The notes under the pieces: model-generated
The model's database searches: none
The model's input: only the letters and a program-made list of their open reading frames with translations
What the model was told of the DNA's origin: nothing
Shown here: positions 13,277 through 25,024 of the stretch, one piece after another
Layout: every line of letters begins with the position of its first letter
How positions within the stretch are numbered: position 1 is the first letter of the stretch
Made by a program: the position numbers and the translations under genes
Assembly: GCA_900155495.1 (NCBI GenBank)
Contig: FTLJ01000251.1
Span: 1-59,893, forward strand
DNA from: Porogramme epimiltina
Lineage: Eukaryota; Basidiomycota; Agaricomycetes; Polyporales; Polyporaceae
Reading direction: 5' to 3'
Length of the DNA: 59,893 nt

Positions 13277-14563
13277 ATGGCCGACTGCCCCAAGGTAAAG
13301 CTCAACAGCGGGTATGAGATGCCCATCATCGGCCTTGGTGTGTTCTGTCTTTCTAGCTCGCGATCGCCATTAATCGTCTGCGCTTCCTCTCAGGGACTTG
13401 GCAGTCCTCGCCGGAGGAGGTCATCACTGCTGTTGAATACGCTATTAAGGAGGCTGGATACCGTCATGTTGACTGTGCAGCGTACGTGCTGGTACTCTAC
13501 ATGCTCAAACTTTTGCTCACTCGTGCATACAGTGCTTATGGCAACGAGAAGGACGTCGGGGAGGGCATCCGCAGATCTGGCGTCCCCCGCTCCGAGATCT
13601 TCGTAAGTTGTACCTTACCTCAATACTCTTAACCGCTCATGGTGTCTTCCCAGATCACCAGCAAGATCTGGCCTATCAACTTGCACCAGGTCGAGAAGGC
13701 TCTCGATGAGACCTTGGCGAAGCTCGGCACGGACTACCTCGACCGTAAGTTATCTCGTCTTCTATCATTTAACCACTCCGCCCGTGTCGCGCATGCTAAA
13801 CACGCATTGGGATAGTTTACCTCATTCACTGGCCCGTCCATCTGAACCCGAACGGCAATCACCATTTCCTCCCAACCCTTCCCGACGGCAAGCGCGACGT
13901 CGTCCACGACTGGCCGCTCCGCGATACGTGGAAGCAGATGGAGGAGCTGGTGAAGAAGGGCAAGGTCCGCTCCATCGGCGTGTCCAACACCTCCCAGCGA
14001 ATCCTCGAGGAGGAGATCCTCCCGCATGCGGAGATCGTACCCGCTGTCGACCAGGTCCGCATCTCACACCCTCTTCCACTGAATCCGCAGCTCACCCTAT
14101 CTTCAGTGCGAGATCCACGTCTACAACCCGCAGCACAACTTCGTCGCGTACCTCAAGTCGAAGGGCATCGTCGCACAGGCGTACTCGCCGCTCGGCTCCA
14201 CGGGCTCGCCCCTTCTCAAGGACGAGACTGCCATCGCGATCGCGGCCGCGCACGGGCTGCAGCCCGCGGACGTCCTGCTCGGGTACCTCGTCGCGAAGGA
14301 CATCGTCACCCTCCCCAAGTCGGTCACGCCTGCGCGCATCAAGCAGAACATCGACGGCGCGCTCGCGGCGGCGAAGAAGCTCACCAAAGAGGACATTGAG
14401 AAGCTCGACGGGCTCGCGGCCGCGGGCAAGCAGTCTAGGTGAGTTTTAGCAAGTTGAGTGTCGTCTCGAAGCTGACTTTTGGGGCACGTTCAGGCTGATC
14501 CAGCCGCCATGGGGTGTCGACTTCGGCTTCGACCACTGGCCGGTGAAGTTCGCGGTGCTGTAA
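13277..14563 (+). CDS. Aldo-keto reductase (NADPH-dependent)
   Basis: Seven exons (13277-13337, 13394-13481, 13533-13602, 13654-13744, 13816-14054, 14107-14438, 14494-14563) total 951 nt and encode 316 residues, the usual size for a single-domain AKR. The catalytic tetrad is visible: Asp and Tyr in HVDCAAAYGNE, Lys in ITSKIWP, His in LIHWPVH. The coenzyme-binding end is seen in LPKSVTPARIKQNI. Family members reduce aldehydes and ketones with NADPH in the cytosol; the order of motifs is closest to the glycerol dehydrogenase/GCY1-like branch. The true substrate cannot be read from sequence. All splice sites are GT-AG and phase-consistent, so the gene looks functional. Upstream it faces the kelch/MYND gene across a ~290 bp spacer. 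Confidence 0.95.
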
Positions 14564-14869
14564 GGGGATGTGTCGGTAGAAGTATAAACGCTGTAATTTG
14601 AGTTGTAGCGATATCAAATATTCTTATAAGCTGTGCCTCCTCTGTGTGAGGGTGACACCGAGTTTCATGGCATATCATTAAGGTGAATCGACGATTGCAT
14701 GTTGAAAGTAGGCCTGTCGCCTAGATATTGGACCCGCCGTAGCACTAGACGCTGAAGCTGTGTGCGGCACGTGATTGCTCCCATTGAGCGTTGTCGCCGC
14801 GGCGCAGCGGCCTGGGGATACGGTACAGCTCCTCCACCTCAGGCCCTCACCGTCTTACCCATTCCCGCC

Positions 14870-15667
14870 ATGGCTCTTCCGAGGTCTAACTACGACCCTC
14901 GCAGGGTCTGTATCAACCCGTTCCCAGGCCTTACACTAGGGAAACATAGGCGCACCATCGGTATCTACCTCGCAGGCGGTCTTGTGCGTATAACCCCTCC
15001 ACGCCCTCAGCAATCCCACTCCAGGCTAACGGCCCTCCTACTCCTTCCGTTATGCTTATATGCAGTTCGCGCTCGCGAACTGGACGTTCCTCGACGCGGC
15101 GATCCTCTCCGCGCACGCGCACGCGCCGTACAACGAGCCCGACCGGCCGCCGCCCGTGCACGTCACGTTCCTCGACTGGCTCCCGGGCATCTGCTCGCTG
15201 CTCGGCATGGTCGTCGTCAACCTCATCGACAAGGACCGCGTGCAGGGCAACGAGGACTTTGGCGACGCGCGCGCGGTGTGGCGCGCCCGCCTCTTTTTGT
15301 TCATCGGATTTGCGCTCATGGCGGGCGGGCTTGCGGGGAGCGTGGTGAGTCTGGGTTCTTTGTTGCTCGTCTTGAATGCCTCCTTGCTTGGATAGTCTCG
15401 GTGTTAGGCCTCGCTCTTGGGGCCTGGCCAGAGTATGGGGACTATAAGGATCGGCGCGGTATCATACCCGGGAATAGTTGCTGACTTTTGCTCGGCACGT
15501 CACAGACCGTCCTCGTCCTCAAGTACATCCTCAATCACTACGCCGAGCAATATACCTACTATGGCTACGCCAACGTCTCGCAGAACGTCGCCCTCATGCT
15601 CTCCGCCATCGTTCTTTGGATCTCTCAAAGTGTTAGCACCGAGTACGAGTACACGCTGTCCATTTAG
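14870..15667 (+). CDS. VPS68: VPS68/TMEM50 (UPF0220) family membrane protein
   Basis: Three exons (14870-14983, 15066-15344, 15506-15667) encode 184 residues. Family hallmarks are FLDAAILSAHAH, HVTFLDWLPGICSLLGMVVVNLIDKDR, the RARLFLFIGFALMAGGLAGSV helix and a C-terminal SxSTEYEYTLSI. Four membrane helices can be seen: about residues 30-50, 72-90, 112-132 and 150-170. In yeast, Vps68 acts with Vps55 in late endosome to vacuole transport. A role in endosomal trafficking here follows from family membership, not from anything in the locus. Confidence 0.93.
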
Positions 15668-16210
15668 TCCTTTCCGCGCACGCACAGGTAGTTGTACTGC
15701 TATATCGTATTTACGCTTCGAGGACGCTTGTATTCCTGTACCTCAACTTTCGTTTTTATGTTTGGACTTCTCTCACTGACTGTGCCTTGCACGGCTCTGT
15801 GATACCTGAGGACGACGGCCACACATGAGTTACCCAGTCAATATTTGTGAGTACGCTATGTACACGGCACTGGCTACGCCGCGGGACCGCATGTACATAC
15901 GGAACAGGGATATGATGCACCCCCATGATCCGAAAAAAGGAGGACGGTGGCCTCACCTAACATGTTGTCGCTGAATATATGCCCTCTCAAATGCAACGGA
16001 GGACCGAATGAGGGCAGTCACAAAGACGTGGGTGCATAGCCTAGGTTCTGCATTGGGTGTCATGTGGGAAACGTACAAACGACAACATAGTCTCGACAGC
16101 CCACCCATCGCCGTCTCCGTCGCGTCCAGCCCTCTCTGCGTGTGGGTGCGACGGGCCCCACGGCCGCCTCCGCCTTCAGCGTACAACCACCCCGAAACGC
16201 GTAGCGACGC
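15668..16210. other. Convergent 3' spacer of VPS68 and RPS13
   Basis: Both flanking genes end into this spacer. I see no further gene in it. Confidence 0.6.
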
Positions 16211-16770
16211 TCATGCGATGAGCGTCGACGCGGTGGCGGAGTCGTACTTGAACGTTGGGGGGATCTGCTGCTTGCTCTTGTAGTAGCGAGCGAGGCGGTG
16301 GATGCGGGACTCGATGAGAATGAGGCGGAACTTGGAGTCCTTGTCCTTGCGGTTCGTCTCGAGGTGCTTGCGCACGGCGACCGCCTTTTTGACGAGGTGC
16401 CAGAGATCCTCGGGGATCTGGGGGGCAAGTCCTGGGTTGAAGCGTGCGCGATAAGCCTGTGATCTTCCCAGCCAAGGAGCCCCGATGCCAACTTCCACCT
16501 CCAGCAGCAGAGCATAAGGGACGGAAAAGACTCACCGTTGGACTTGAGGATACGGAGGATCTTGTTACCAGTCACGAAGCGGACCTGGGGGATACCGTGC
16601 GAATCACGGAGGGTAACACCGATCTGGGAGGGGGTAAGGCCCTTGCGCGCGAGCTTGGCGATGTGCTCGACGACGTCCTCGGGCGTGGTCTTGAGCCAGG
16701 AGGGAGGAGCGCGGCGGTAGGGGAGGGCAGAGGACGAAATGCCCTTGCCGGGAGCGTGCATGCGACCCAT
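16211..16770 (-). CDS. RPS13: 40S ribosomal protein S13 (uS15)
   Basis: Two exons (16536-16770 and 16211-16431) separated by a 104-nt intron encode exactly 151 residues, the standard eukaryotic length. The N-terminus [20 protein letters not shown] and the later motifs [37 protein letters not shown] and [10 protein letters not shown] are diagnostic. It belongs to the small ribosomal subunit and is expected to be a housekeeping, strongly expressed gene. It is transcribed divergently from RPS6, and the two start codons are only ~400 bases apart, so they share a promoter. Confidence 0.98.
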
Positions 16771-17173
16771 GGTGAATCTGCATGCGGACGGTCAGCATTT
16801 CCCTTGACATCGGCGGAAACGGCGACGGCAGCGGGCACGCACAAGTTTTTAGAGGGCGGGGGAGTCTTGAGGAGGTCTTGTCGTCGTCGAGCGTGCCGTT
16901 GGGCTTTGGGCGGTAAACGTGAGTTTGCGGCAGGGGCTGGGCCACGTGCGCGGCGGCGGTGGCTGATGGGACTGTACAGTACCAAACCTTGTTCCGCCAC
17001 ACGCGCCTAGGCGTTGTCCGTGTTTGTGCAGCCGCCTCAAGCCATCCGACATCGAGCGCAAGACTATCTCGTCGTCGTCGCCGCCGCCGAGATACGCCCA
17101 CCCAAGCCTGAAGGTACGTTCGCCCGCACTGCCCCGGTTTTGCTGGGCCTCACCCCCTTCTTCCTTTTCCAGC
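16771..17173. promoter_or_regulatory. Bidirectional RPS13/RPS6 promoter with dyad motif and RPS6 5'-UTR intron
   Basis: The 400 bp between the two ribosomal protein genes contains, at 16961-16998, GGTGGCTGATGGGACTG, the palindromic core ACTGTACAGT and then CCAAACCTTGTTCC. The same element, with the inverted GGGACT...AGTCCC arms preserved, recurs beside RPS6 copies at about 29249-29293, 34957-34993, 40886-40924 and 54748-54795. A 5'-UTR intron (about 17115-17171, starting GTACGTTC and ending CCAG just before the RPS6 ATG) can also be recognised; the copy at 29.4 kb keeps it. A ribosomal-protein transcription factor site is the likely meaning of the dyad, but this is inference. Confidence 0.65.
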
Positions 17174-18146
17174 ATGAAGCTCAACATCGCCAGTGAGTTT
17201 GCGCATATACGAGGGAGGTGCAGGATGTGTTCTGACTAGGATGGCCGGGACAGACCCCGCGACCGGGGAACAAAAGACCATCGACTTCGATGACGAGAAG
17301 AAATAGTGCGTTTGTCTTGTCGCTGAGCTCCCTACCCGATCTTAGTTTGCGTTTCTACCTAGCCGCGTCTTCTACGACAAGCGCATCTCCCAGGAGGTCC
17401 CGGGAGACTCCCTCGGTGACGAGTGGAAGGGCTATGTCTTCCGCATCACCGGCGGAAACGACAAGCAGGGTTTCCCCATGAAGCAGGGCGTCCTCCTCCC
17501 CTACCGTGTCCGCCTCCTCCTCTCTGACGGCCACTCGTGCTACCGTATCCGCCGCACCGGCGAGCGCAAGCGCAAGTCCGTCCGCGGCTGCATCGTCGGC
17601 CCCGACATTGCTGTCCTGTCCCTCGTGATCGTCAAGCAGGGCGAGAACGAGCTCCCTGGCCTCACCGACAACGTCCTCCCCAAGCGCCTTGGTCCCAAGC
17701 GTGCGACGAAGATCCGCAAGTTCTTCAACCTGTCGAAGGAGGATGACGTTCGCAAGTACGTCGTGAGGAGAGAGGTGAAGAGCGCGAAGAAGGAGAACGC
17801 TAAGCCTTACACCAAGGCGTAAGTAGTCATCGAGTTTTCCTATTGCACTTCAACTCATTATTTCGCGCATTCCCGGGACCTTTCAGGCCGAAAATCCAGC
17901 GCCTCGTCACCCCCCTGCGCCTCCAGCGCCGCCGTCACCTCCGTTCCCTCAAGCGCCGCCGGATCGAGCGCCAGAAGGAGCAGAAGACCGAGTACGATGC
18001 CCTCCTCGCGAAGCGTATCGCGGAGAAGAAGGAGAAGGTCGCTGCCGTCAAGGCGTCGCACAAGAAGTGCGTCATCCCTATCTCTGTCTCGACGCTCTCA
18101 CTGATCACGCCTCGTCGTCTTGTGCTCCTGCAGGACCACTGCGTAA
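17174..18146 (+). CDS. RPS6: 40S ribosomal protein S6 (eS6), the functional copy
   Basis: Five exons (17174-17192, 17254-17305, 17363-17818, 17887-18066, 18134-18146) total 720 nt and give 239 residues, the usual fungal length. Recognisable blocks are [77 protein letters not shown] and the C-terminal KASHKKTTA. The last exon carries only GACCACTGCGTAA. This is the only intact copy among at least six RPS6-related sequences in the window, and so very probably the parent of the others. Confidence 0.97.
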
Positions 18147-18827
18147 AACGCCTCTCACGAGTGCTCTCCCTGTCCTATGTGGTCGCACGTTGTATGGTCC
18201 TACGTATAGTCATGTACTTTGCTCTCCTTCATCTCACCCCGCAATCTCACACATGCGACTTATGACGACGAACTGTACTACTGCTTGCTGCGTGCGGGAC
18301 AACTCAGATGTGTATCGGCACACCGATCCGCCGAGCACGACCCCAAAGACCGCGCCTGAGTGATATCAGGTACGATTCGTCGCTGTCTGCTTTTGCGCTC
18401 GCCCCTCTCGGTGCCATTTTCGAAGGTGATGATACCGGCGGTGATATCACTCCTTTTGAGGCTCGTGGCGAGGGGACCATGAACATCTCGTCGTTAATCG
18501 GCCTTGAATAAGTGCACGTCTTGACGCTTCTTTCCTTGGTACGCACCGTTGAACGTCCGCGATGGGACCTATCGACGGTCTGAGTCTATGCTCTTGCTCC
18601 CGTGGTTGGTTGATTCACAAGGTTACAGGATAAGTACCCTTGGTAGTCGTCCGTAATCGGCGTAGAAGCGATCTCCATGCTGAGCCCGGGTGGCTGGCGG
18701 CGACTGGAGTCCTCGTAGGCGCCGAAACGGACTCTGGGCTCCTACTCAGGGGTCGAATGGTGAAGGGGCCTGAACCCGTCCGAGCCCTCCTCTTCGCCTT
18801 TATCTGAGCGCATTTTCGTCTGGCACC
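18147..18827 (+). other. RPS6 3' flank and upstream region of H1
   Basis: The first ~180 bases (3' UTR region, with CATGTACTTTGCTCTCCTTC and the later GCGGGACAACTCAG) reappear next to the RPS6 copies at 30.4, 33.6, 39.3 and 52.7 kb. This shows the copies arose by DNA duplication including flank. No gene is seen in the remainder. Confidence 0.6.
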
Positions 18828-20463
18828 ATGTCTGTGTCTCCTCTCCGACACCTGGCATCTCTTTCCACCTCTTCCAGCCGGCCGTCCCTTTGCACATCAT
18901 CGTCAAACTCTTCGAACTCATTCACCCAGGGCTTTGGCCTCAAAACTCTCCAGCCGGAATTCAAGAAGCAGGTTCAGGCACTGATCAACGATGGCTCCCT
19001 TACCGACGACGATCTCTACAAGCAGGCTCAAAAACTCATTCTAGTTCTTCTTGACGATCGATTCGGCATTTACAACAAGCCAGCATGGATCTCTCGCGCT
19101 CGAACCGGCCGCGGGCGAAACCGCCCGGACGACGATGGTTACTCGACCTCGAAGATGCTCAACGCTATGCTCGCGGCTGCCGACGATCTTCAACTCTCTG
19201 CTGGGAGGCGGTATGTTTCTGCGGCGGTCTGTGCTTGCGCATAGGAGGCCGTCGGGGCAAATGATTCCATGGACGGCTCTCTTGGGGATCACACTGAGGC
19301 GGAGAGACTCGGACGTCTTGCACAGATGCTTGAGGGGCTTGCAAACACTTGGGTGGCATTTCTTCTTTGGCCCTGTGAGTCACGTCTGTGTTCCCGTCGA
19401 CACACAGTGCATTTATGTATGAATTGTAGTCAAAGCACCAAGTAGCAGTCCGATGGAGGAAAAGGACTCGCATTATTTTGTAAACGCCACTCCTACCGAA
19501 GAAGACCCAACATCATCGTGGGTAGTAGGAGGAATTCCAGAGGAACCATCAGGAGGTCTAGAGGAGCAGGTAAGCGTACCGTGTGTTGGTTTGTGAACAT
19601 ACATAACCTCGTCGGCATAGGTCCTACTCCGCGATAAGTATACCTGCATCTTCTCTGGATATATTAGCGTCGATGCACCGCATACCTTCAGAGAAACCCT
19701 CCACAAGGATGACTACAAGTTAGCCTATAATGAGGTCGCCCACATCCTCAGGCCTGATGTTGTCGTGCTTAGCCCTGACGAGCCCATTCAGTCGGTGAGT
19801 GAGGACAGGGGAGTGTCGAGTATTGACTGATAAATTTCATGTTGAAATCCGCCTAGAGAAAGTCTAAGATGGTCACATACGACATCCTCAAGCATTACTG
19901 CGAACTCAAAGGCGACATGCAAGAGCTAATCCTCAGTCTCGACGAGCCTCAGAATGCTTTCCTGCTTAGCCGACATGCCCGCTCTTTCTTCGACTACTTC
20001 ACATGGTGCTTGGTTCCCACAGAGGTTTGCTTTCTTGCGTTTACTGTAGAACCATCCAATCTTACGCCGAGCATTACAGACTCCCAATCGGTATGAAATC
20101 CGCACGATGCCAGAGTTCCACACCTACCCGCCCATCAACAACTATGTTACGTTCAAAGACCATAGCAGCTTTGTGGATCCGCCCTTGGAGAGTAGCGCAT
20201 GGGGCGAGAAGCGCTCTCACGACAGCCTTGGAGTCGACTTCCCGAACCGCGAGCTCCTTCGGCTGCATGCGGCCCTGACGCACGTTCTGCATATGAGCGG
20301 TGCCGCCGAACTCTTTCCAAAATCAGAACTTTCCGACGACCCTGACAACGCCAGTGGGGGCATTGCTGGCTATGGAGAAGACTTCTTTGAGAAAGTGATA
20401 GACAGCGACGTAGTGAATCTGCGGGACTCTCTCACTGGGCTGCTGCTCTCTTCAAGCGAGTAG
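18828..20463 (+). pseudogene. H1: HNH-nuclease-domain protein with in-frame stop
   Basis: Five exons (18828-19374, 19430-19569, 19621-19794, 19857-20024, 20050-20463) give a 480-codon frame. It is interrupted only by TAG at 19242-19244, within exon 1 after SAAVCACA. Exon 3 carries the HNH-like core: LRDKYTCIFSGY followed by NEVAHILRP, the His being the probable metal/catalytic residue. Exon 4 has ILKHYCELKG and exon 5 the C-terminal HAALTHVLHMSGAAELFP. This layout matches the fungal HNH_2-type proteins that are numerous in agaricomycetes and mostly uncharacterised. Paralogues H2 and H3 have Val-Glu in place of the stop. It could be a recent pseudogene, a strain-specific null or a base error; everything else looks intact. 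Confidence 0.7.
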
Positions 20464-20609
20464 GTGCAGGCGTCGATTGATGGTGTTATCTTGTATGGGT
20501 CGTCTTGTGCTTGTAGTCTCGTATGTGTCGCCTCGTCAGTCATGTGTCGTTTCGTTAGATATCTTTATAATCATCGATCTCAAACACTACATTCGGTCAC
20601 AAAGGATTA

Positions 20610-21470
20610 GCGTAGGCGAACCACAAAAGACATTCCTGTCATCCATCTCAAAGTCATTCAACCCCCGCCTTCCGCCCGGTCGCTCGCGTCGAAAAGTCCG
20701 TCAAGGGAACTACCTGCGCTCTGCGCTCTCGCGATGGCCGAATGCGTAAGCAGCTGCAGAGCCTGCTCAGACAACAGCCCAAGAGACGTCAGACCCAACA
20801 TGCTCCCGCGTTCGCGGCGGATGAGCCTCAGTAGCCTACGGCATTGGTCAACTTCAAGAGAACACTGGTCCTAGAGCGAAGGACCCACCCGAATGGGTTT
20901 AAATCCTTTTCTTCGAGCAAGACGCCGTTCAGCCGGGCCAGGTTCACGCTCCCACGCGCACGAGGCTGGTTCGCCGCCTGCTCCTCCAGCACCTCGGGGC
21001 CGATGGGCACCCTTCGCCCCAGCGCCCTGCGCACCTCGGGAAGTTCTGCGCAAGGTGCTTGAATGCCACCAGCTTGCCCTTTGCATCCGCAACGAGCTGT
21101 GCAGCTTGGACGTCGACATCTGTGGGGGATGGCCGCGCGGATCAACCACATGTCAGGGCACGCAATAGACCAATACACTACACGCATATGGTTGGGCATG
21201 GGTGGAGTACTCACCGAGGAGCTCTTCCTCAGTCAGTGGGAGCGTCACGTCGGCGCTCTCGTCCACAGGGTATTGTTGCGGGGTGACGATGGTGGTGACG
21301 TTGACGGTAGAAGAAGGGGACATGGTGGCGGCGGCTGTAGGGGAGGAGGGGGAGGAGGGGGCAGTTGTGGTAGATGGCCTCGTCCATCGTAGATGACAGA
21401 ATCCCTGCTACCCGAGCCAGGAGAGCTCGACTTCCCTCCGTACTTAGCCATCGATCAGCCATCCACAGCC
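20610..21470 (-). pseudogene. U1: broken internal piece of a UGGT gene
   Basis: Read on the minus strand, the piece contains UGGT-like blocks: DVTLPLTEEELL, then after an intron VQAAQLVADAKGKL and QNFPR, then LEEKDLNPFG, an intron, and LLRLIRRERGSMLGLT with LQLLTHSAIARAQSAG. The blocks match the same segment of the copy at 51.6-52.2 kb, including intron positions. The frame shifts near the GRRVPIG block and stops appear both upstream (about 21.45 kb) and after the AEGGG block. Both ends of UGGT are missing. UGGT reglucosylates misfolded glycoproteins in the ER; this fragment cannot do so. Confidence 0.75.
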
Positions 21471-21510
21471 GACGAAGCTCAGTCACTCACCAAGAGCCTC
21501 ACGCAGAAAT

Positions 21511-22095
21511 TTGCATCAGAAACGGATTACGGTCGCTACAGCGACCACCAGAAAGACCACTAAGCCGACGAGCACCCCCCACCCTGATCGGTGCCACTTT
21601 GGGGTTTGCATTCATGTAGAAGATATTTCCAGCTCGCCATTCTTGGGAGCAGAGTCCTGGCAGCATATCTAGCTCTCCTGGGGGGCGAGGGGTTAAGCAC
21701 GGATACGACAGGGGGGGGGGGCGGGGACACACCATGACGCTGCTCGTAGTAGTATGGCCCAAGCGGGCAAAGTCGTGGCTTGACCTTATCCAGTCGTCTC
21801 CAAGCGCCTTCTCAGGGCCACCATAACGTCCGCCAACTCATATTACCCGCAGGTCATATCGGAGAGAATATCGGCTGCGGTAAGTGCGGTGGGATGGCAT
21901 CTGTCTGCGCCTGTCCTGAGTTACAATATCATGTTGATGAACAACGCGCAAGGTGATCATCAGAGTGCTCGGACTCACGCAGGTGTATTCCCACTGTAGG
22001 GCGACGTCTGGAAGGAAGTCCTTCGTGTATAGGGGGGCACCAAGCACCTGCGAGATGAAAACGAGAAGGCACAAGGTGGGCACATGTCGGACCAT
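21511..22095 (-). pseudogene. A1: degenerate family A membrane protein
   Basis: Starts with an intact signal peptide (MVRHVPTLCLLVFISQVLGAP) and a first exon ending in Cys before GTGAGT, as in every family A member. The second exon keeps GADRCHP...TAADILSDMTCG but then meets a stop. The third retains ICCQDSAP and a hydrophobic span (LVGLVVFLVVAVATVIRF) with further stops, and ends where UGGT-like sequence begins. A run of 11 G residues lies at about 21711-21721. Clearly a decayed copy. Confidence 0.75.
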
Positions 22096-22734
22096 GCAAC
22101 CTTTAATAAAAAAGGAGGTTAAGTGTGTTAGTGACTCAAAAACACTGGAGGGTAGCCAGGGCGAGCGGGGGGGCTTTGGGGTCTGAGCTCGGTGCTGTAT
22201 GAATAGTGCATGGGCTCGGGGTCGACGGAGGCACGCACGCGCGGGGAAGTGGAACGTCGCCATCGAGGGGCGAGGCGTGCGAGGACGGGCGTTGTGCAGA
22301 GACGGGACCGCGGCGGAGAGGCCCGGGATAGTGGCAGCACGTACGTCAGGGAACACCGAGAGAAGGGGTGAGGGTGCGGGGGCGTGGCATATTCAAGTCT
22401 GCGGTGGAGTGAAATGTCGCTCCCGGTCGTACCTCGCATTCTTCGCCTGCCTCCTCCCGCGGGCAACGTTTACGTTCTACTGCTGCTGACATGCCACGCC
22501 CTAACGCGCCAGGCTCCTTCGTTCGCTCGCTTCTCGGTGGTTACCAACGTGCTGCGCGCGCGCGCTCCGGTCTCTGCGCACGTCGCGCACGTCGCGGCCT
22601 CCCCCAGGACATTCCGCTCCATCACGGACGACATGTCTCGCTCCCGCGCGATATTCCCTCACGTGCTTCCTTCTTTCGGCGGTATTTTGGTGGTTCCATG
22701 GTTGCCCAGTCAATGGCCCAGTCAATGGCTTCAT
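22096..22734. other. Spacer without recognisable gene
   Basis: GC-rich sequence upstream of A1 with CpG/GCGC-rich stretches near 22550-22610. Frames on both strands lack motifs or paralogues. Confidence 0.5.
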
Positions 22735-23470
22735 TCGATATGTCAATTGAGGTACTGGATTAGAAAGCGCACAGTGTCTCGGTCATAAAAGAGTGTAACT
22801 CCCACTGTATGAACGTTCAAGAAAGACAACCGTCCTGATCATAGCCCAGTGCGGGCCTCCTTCCTAACGTCCGTCATGCCCAACAAAGGAGGTAGGGTTG
22901 TGCCTCTGTGATATCCTGTGATGTGCTGTGCGAGTGAGAGAAGGAAACCAGTCAAGGAGGGAGCGCAGAAGATTCAGTACATAATTGGTAGATGTGCGCA
23001 CAGATCAACCTCGTAACTATCGACCTCGATCCCCGAGCCGAACTTGCTGAGATGCCGGAAGAGGTAGGCGCCATCTCAGTACCAGGGAAATGATTCGCCT
23101 TCGAACGTGCGCTCACCGTAGAGTCTGTGGTATTCGTGGTGAAGAGATGTCAGTGTACCGGACTACGTAATGAGCGAGGTCGAATCGCGACGCGTTGTAG
23201 CGTCCGGCATATTCCGTGTTCTTGTTTCCGTGGACCGTATGTAAAGCGCTTACGTACGATTCAGGTACACTCAGCTTGCTTCCCCGGCGCCTACCCAGAA
23301 CAAACTGTGCCCCCATCCCGCGCGTCGGCTCCGCCCGTTGCCCGATCGAGAAAATCTACAAGTGGCAAGCTCCAGGAAGCCTTTCGAGACTCTCCCCAAC
23401 TGGACCATGTGTCTGAGCTGCGCACTACTCGTGAATTGCGGTAGGTGTGCACAAGGTGTAATTATGAGAC
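22735..23470 (-). pseudogene. F4: remnant of an F-box/helical gene 5' end and its upstream flank
   Basis: About 22735-22885 (minus) matches the first ~45 codons of the F-box family genes at 28.7, 50.1 and 58.5 kb but has lost frame. The following ~350 bases match their upstream flank, including CAGATCAACCTCGTAACTAT and CTTGCTGAGATGCCGGAAGA. Nothing of the F-box or helical region remains. It marks a fourth duplication of the same locus. Confidence 0.7.
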
Positions 23471-23942
23471 ACCTTGCCAGTCAGGGGCTGTTGATGTGCG
23501 CGACATTGCCGTCCGCGATTTCGCCTTCGGGCGGTCACAGCTGAGTGCGCCTGCCGCCACACTTCTGCCCCGCCCCCCAGCTGGACAAGCGCTCAAGGGC
23601 CAGAGTATGACGCAGCGCCACACTCCGGCCCTCGAGCTCGCACGCGCTGCGCCTCGCTTGCCCTTCGGCCACGCCCGCACCATCGTCCACCACTGAGCCG
23701 TCCACCACTGCGTCTTCGCTGACAATATGCTCCACACCCGTATACCTTCGCTGACACTGAGGCATAGACATTGCCTTATGACTTCTTGCACAGGTAATCT
23801 TAAAAATCCGGGCGAGGTAATGAGAGGTCCTCGCTGCGCCCCACACTTGCCCGGGCTCCCCTCCCATTACCGAGTCACTGACAAGCTCAACGCTCGCATT
23901 TCACGACTGCTACACACATTACTACAATATATGGGGCCCACC
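23471..23942. other. Upstream region of A2
   Basis: No gene supported. The stretch contains the expected 5' flank of A2, with AT-rich ACAATATATGG just before the start codon. Confidence 0.5.
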
Positions 23943-25024
23943 ATGGTCCAATATGTCTTCAAGTGCTTTCTCCTCCTTACTATCATTATGATAGACACCC
24001 CGCGGGTGTTGGGCCGCCCCCTCTACACAAAGCGCACCCCGCAGGATGGTGTTGGCTCAGCTGTCGGCCTCCAGCGGGAACATGCCTGTGTGAGTCTAGG
24101 CACCCCAGGGACCACCTCGCGCGTTGCTCACAAACATATCTTTGTAGCTCAGGGTGGGCGGGGCAAACAACTGCTACTGTCCCATCCCACTCACCGCGGT
24201 CGACACACTGTCCGATGCAACGCCCTGCCGCCAGCGCGACTCTGCAGACACCCTGATGGATCACGCGAAGGTGCTTGAAGAAGACGACGTGATGAGGCTC
24301 ACGCAAGACTCTGCCCGGCTGCGTGCCCGCAGTATCGTATGCCCTTGCTTCCTCTCTTGTCCCGCCTGTGTTTGATCTCTCATATTTCAGGAGAGCTCGA
24401 TATGCTACCAGGGTGCTCCCCAAAATGGCGAACTTGCAGAGAGTTCTCCTGAGTGCCAGCTCCAAAGGAGTGGTAACCAGGGTTGGAGGATGCTTATCGG
24501 CTTGACGGCCCTCGTTGTGTTCACTGTAACGACCGCGATCCGTTTCTGGAGCAAATGCCTGCCTGAGTCTCTTACAGACTGGCTGAGCTTTGTCGGATGT
24601 GGGTGGTCGGTCGGCTACATGACACAGCCGCAGGGAGAAAACTCGGGCTCCTTCGAGTCAGACAACGGGGATTCAGCAACTGCGACGACGAACGAGGGCG
24701 ATCCCACCTCTTCCTCAGCGCCCTCCATTGCTTCCCCACCTTCATCCTCTACCGCTACCGCCACCACGTCCCCCTCCACACCTGCTTCATCTTTCCAGGG
24801 CTGGGACCCACTCTACGGGCAAATGATGTACGATCGCACAACATACGCGGAAGAATCCACCATGAGCGGTATGTTATCTGTCCTATCATCTCTCCATATT
24901 CGCACTCATACGATATCGTCCAGAGTACAGCATACGCTACGACAACGGCCACTCTTCCTATCGCATAAACAGTGCTGCGTCGACTAAGCGGTATTACGCG
25001 CAGTTCACGGGCTCCTCGAAGTAG
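23943..25024 (+). CDS. A2: family A single-pass membrane protein with Cys-rich ectodomain
   Basis: Four exons with the family's intron layout. Exon 1 (23943-24089) encodes a signal peptide (KCFLLLTIIMIDTPRVLG) and ends at a Cys codon before GTGAGT. Exon 2 has NNCYCP, TPCRQRDSADTLMDHAKVLE. Exon 3 has ESSICYQGAPQNGELAE, a Cys in ECQLQ, one membrane span (LIGLTALVVFTVTTAIRFW) and a Ser/Thr/Pro-rich tail with many Asp/Glu. Exon 4 starts with EYSIRYDNGHSS and ends SSK-stop. The frame is open throughout. Divergence from A3/A4 is considerable (one Cys of the CC pair is Tyr), so it is an older copy. No known family recognised; topology suggests ectodomain outside and acidic tail inside. Confidence 0.75.

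Noticed and set aside
21330..21370. GGA-rich tract as a regulatory or G-quadruplex element
   Set aside because: It is the complement of a Pro/Ser-coding part of the broken UGGT piece; no independent evidence of function.
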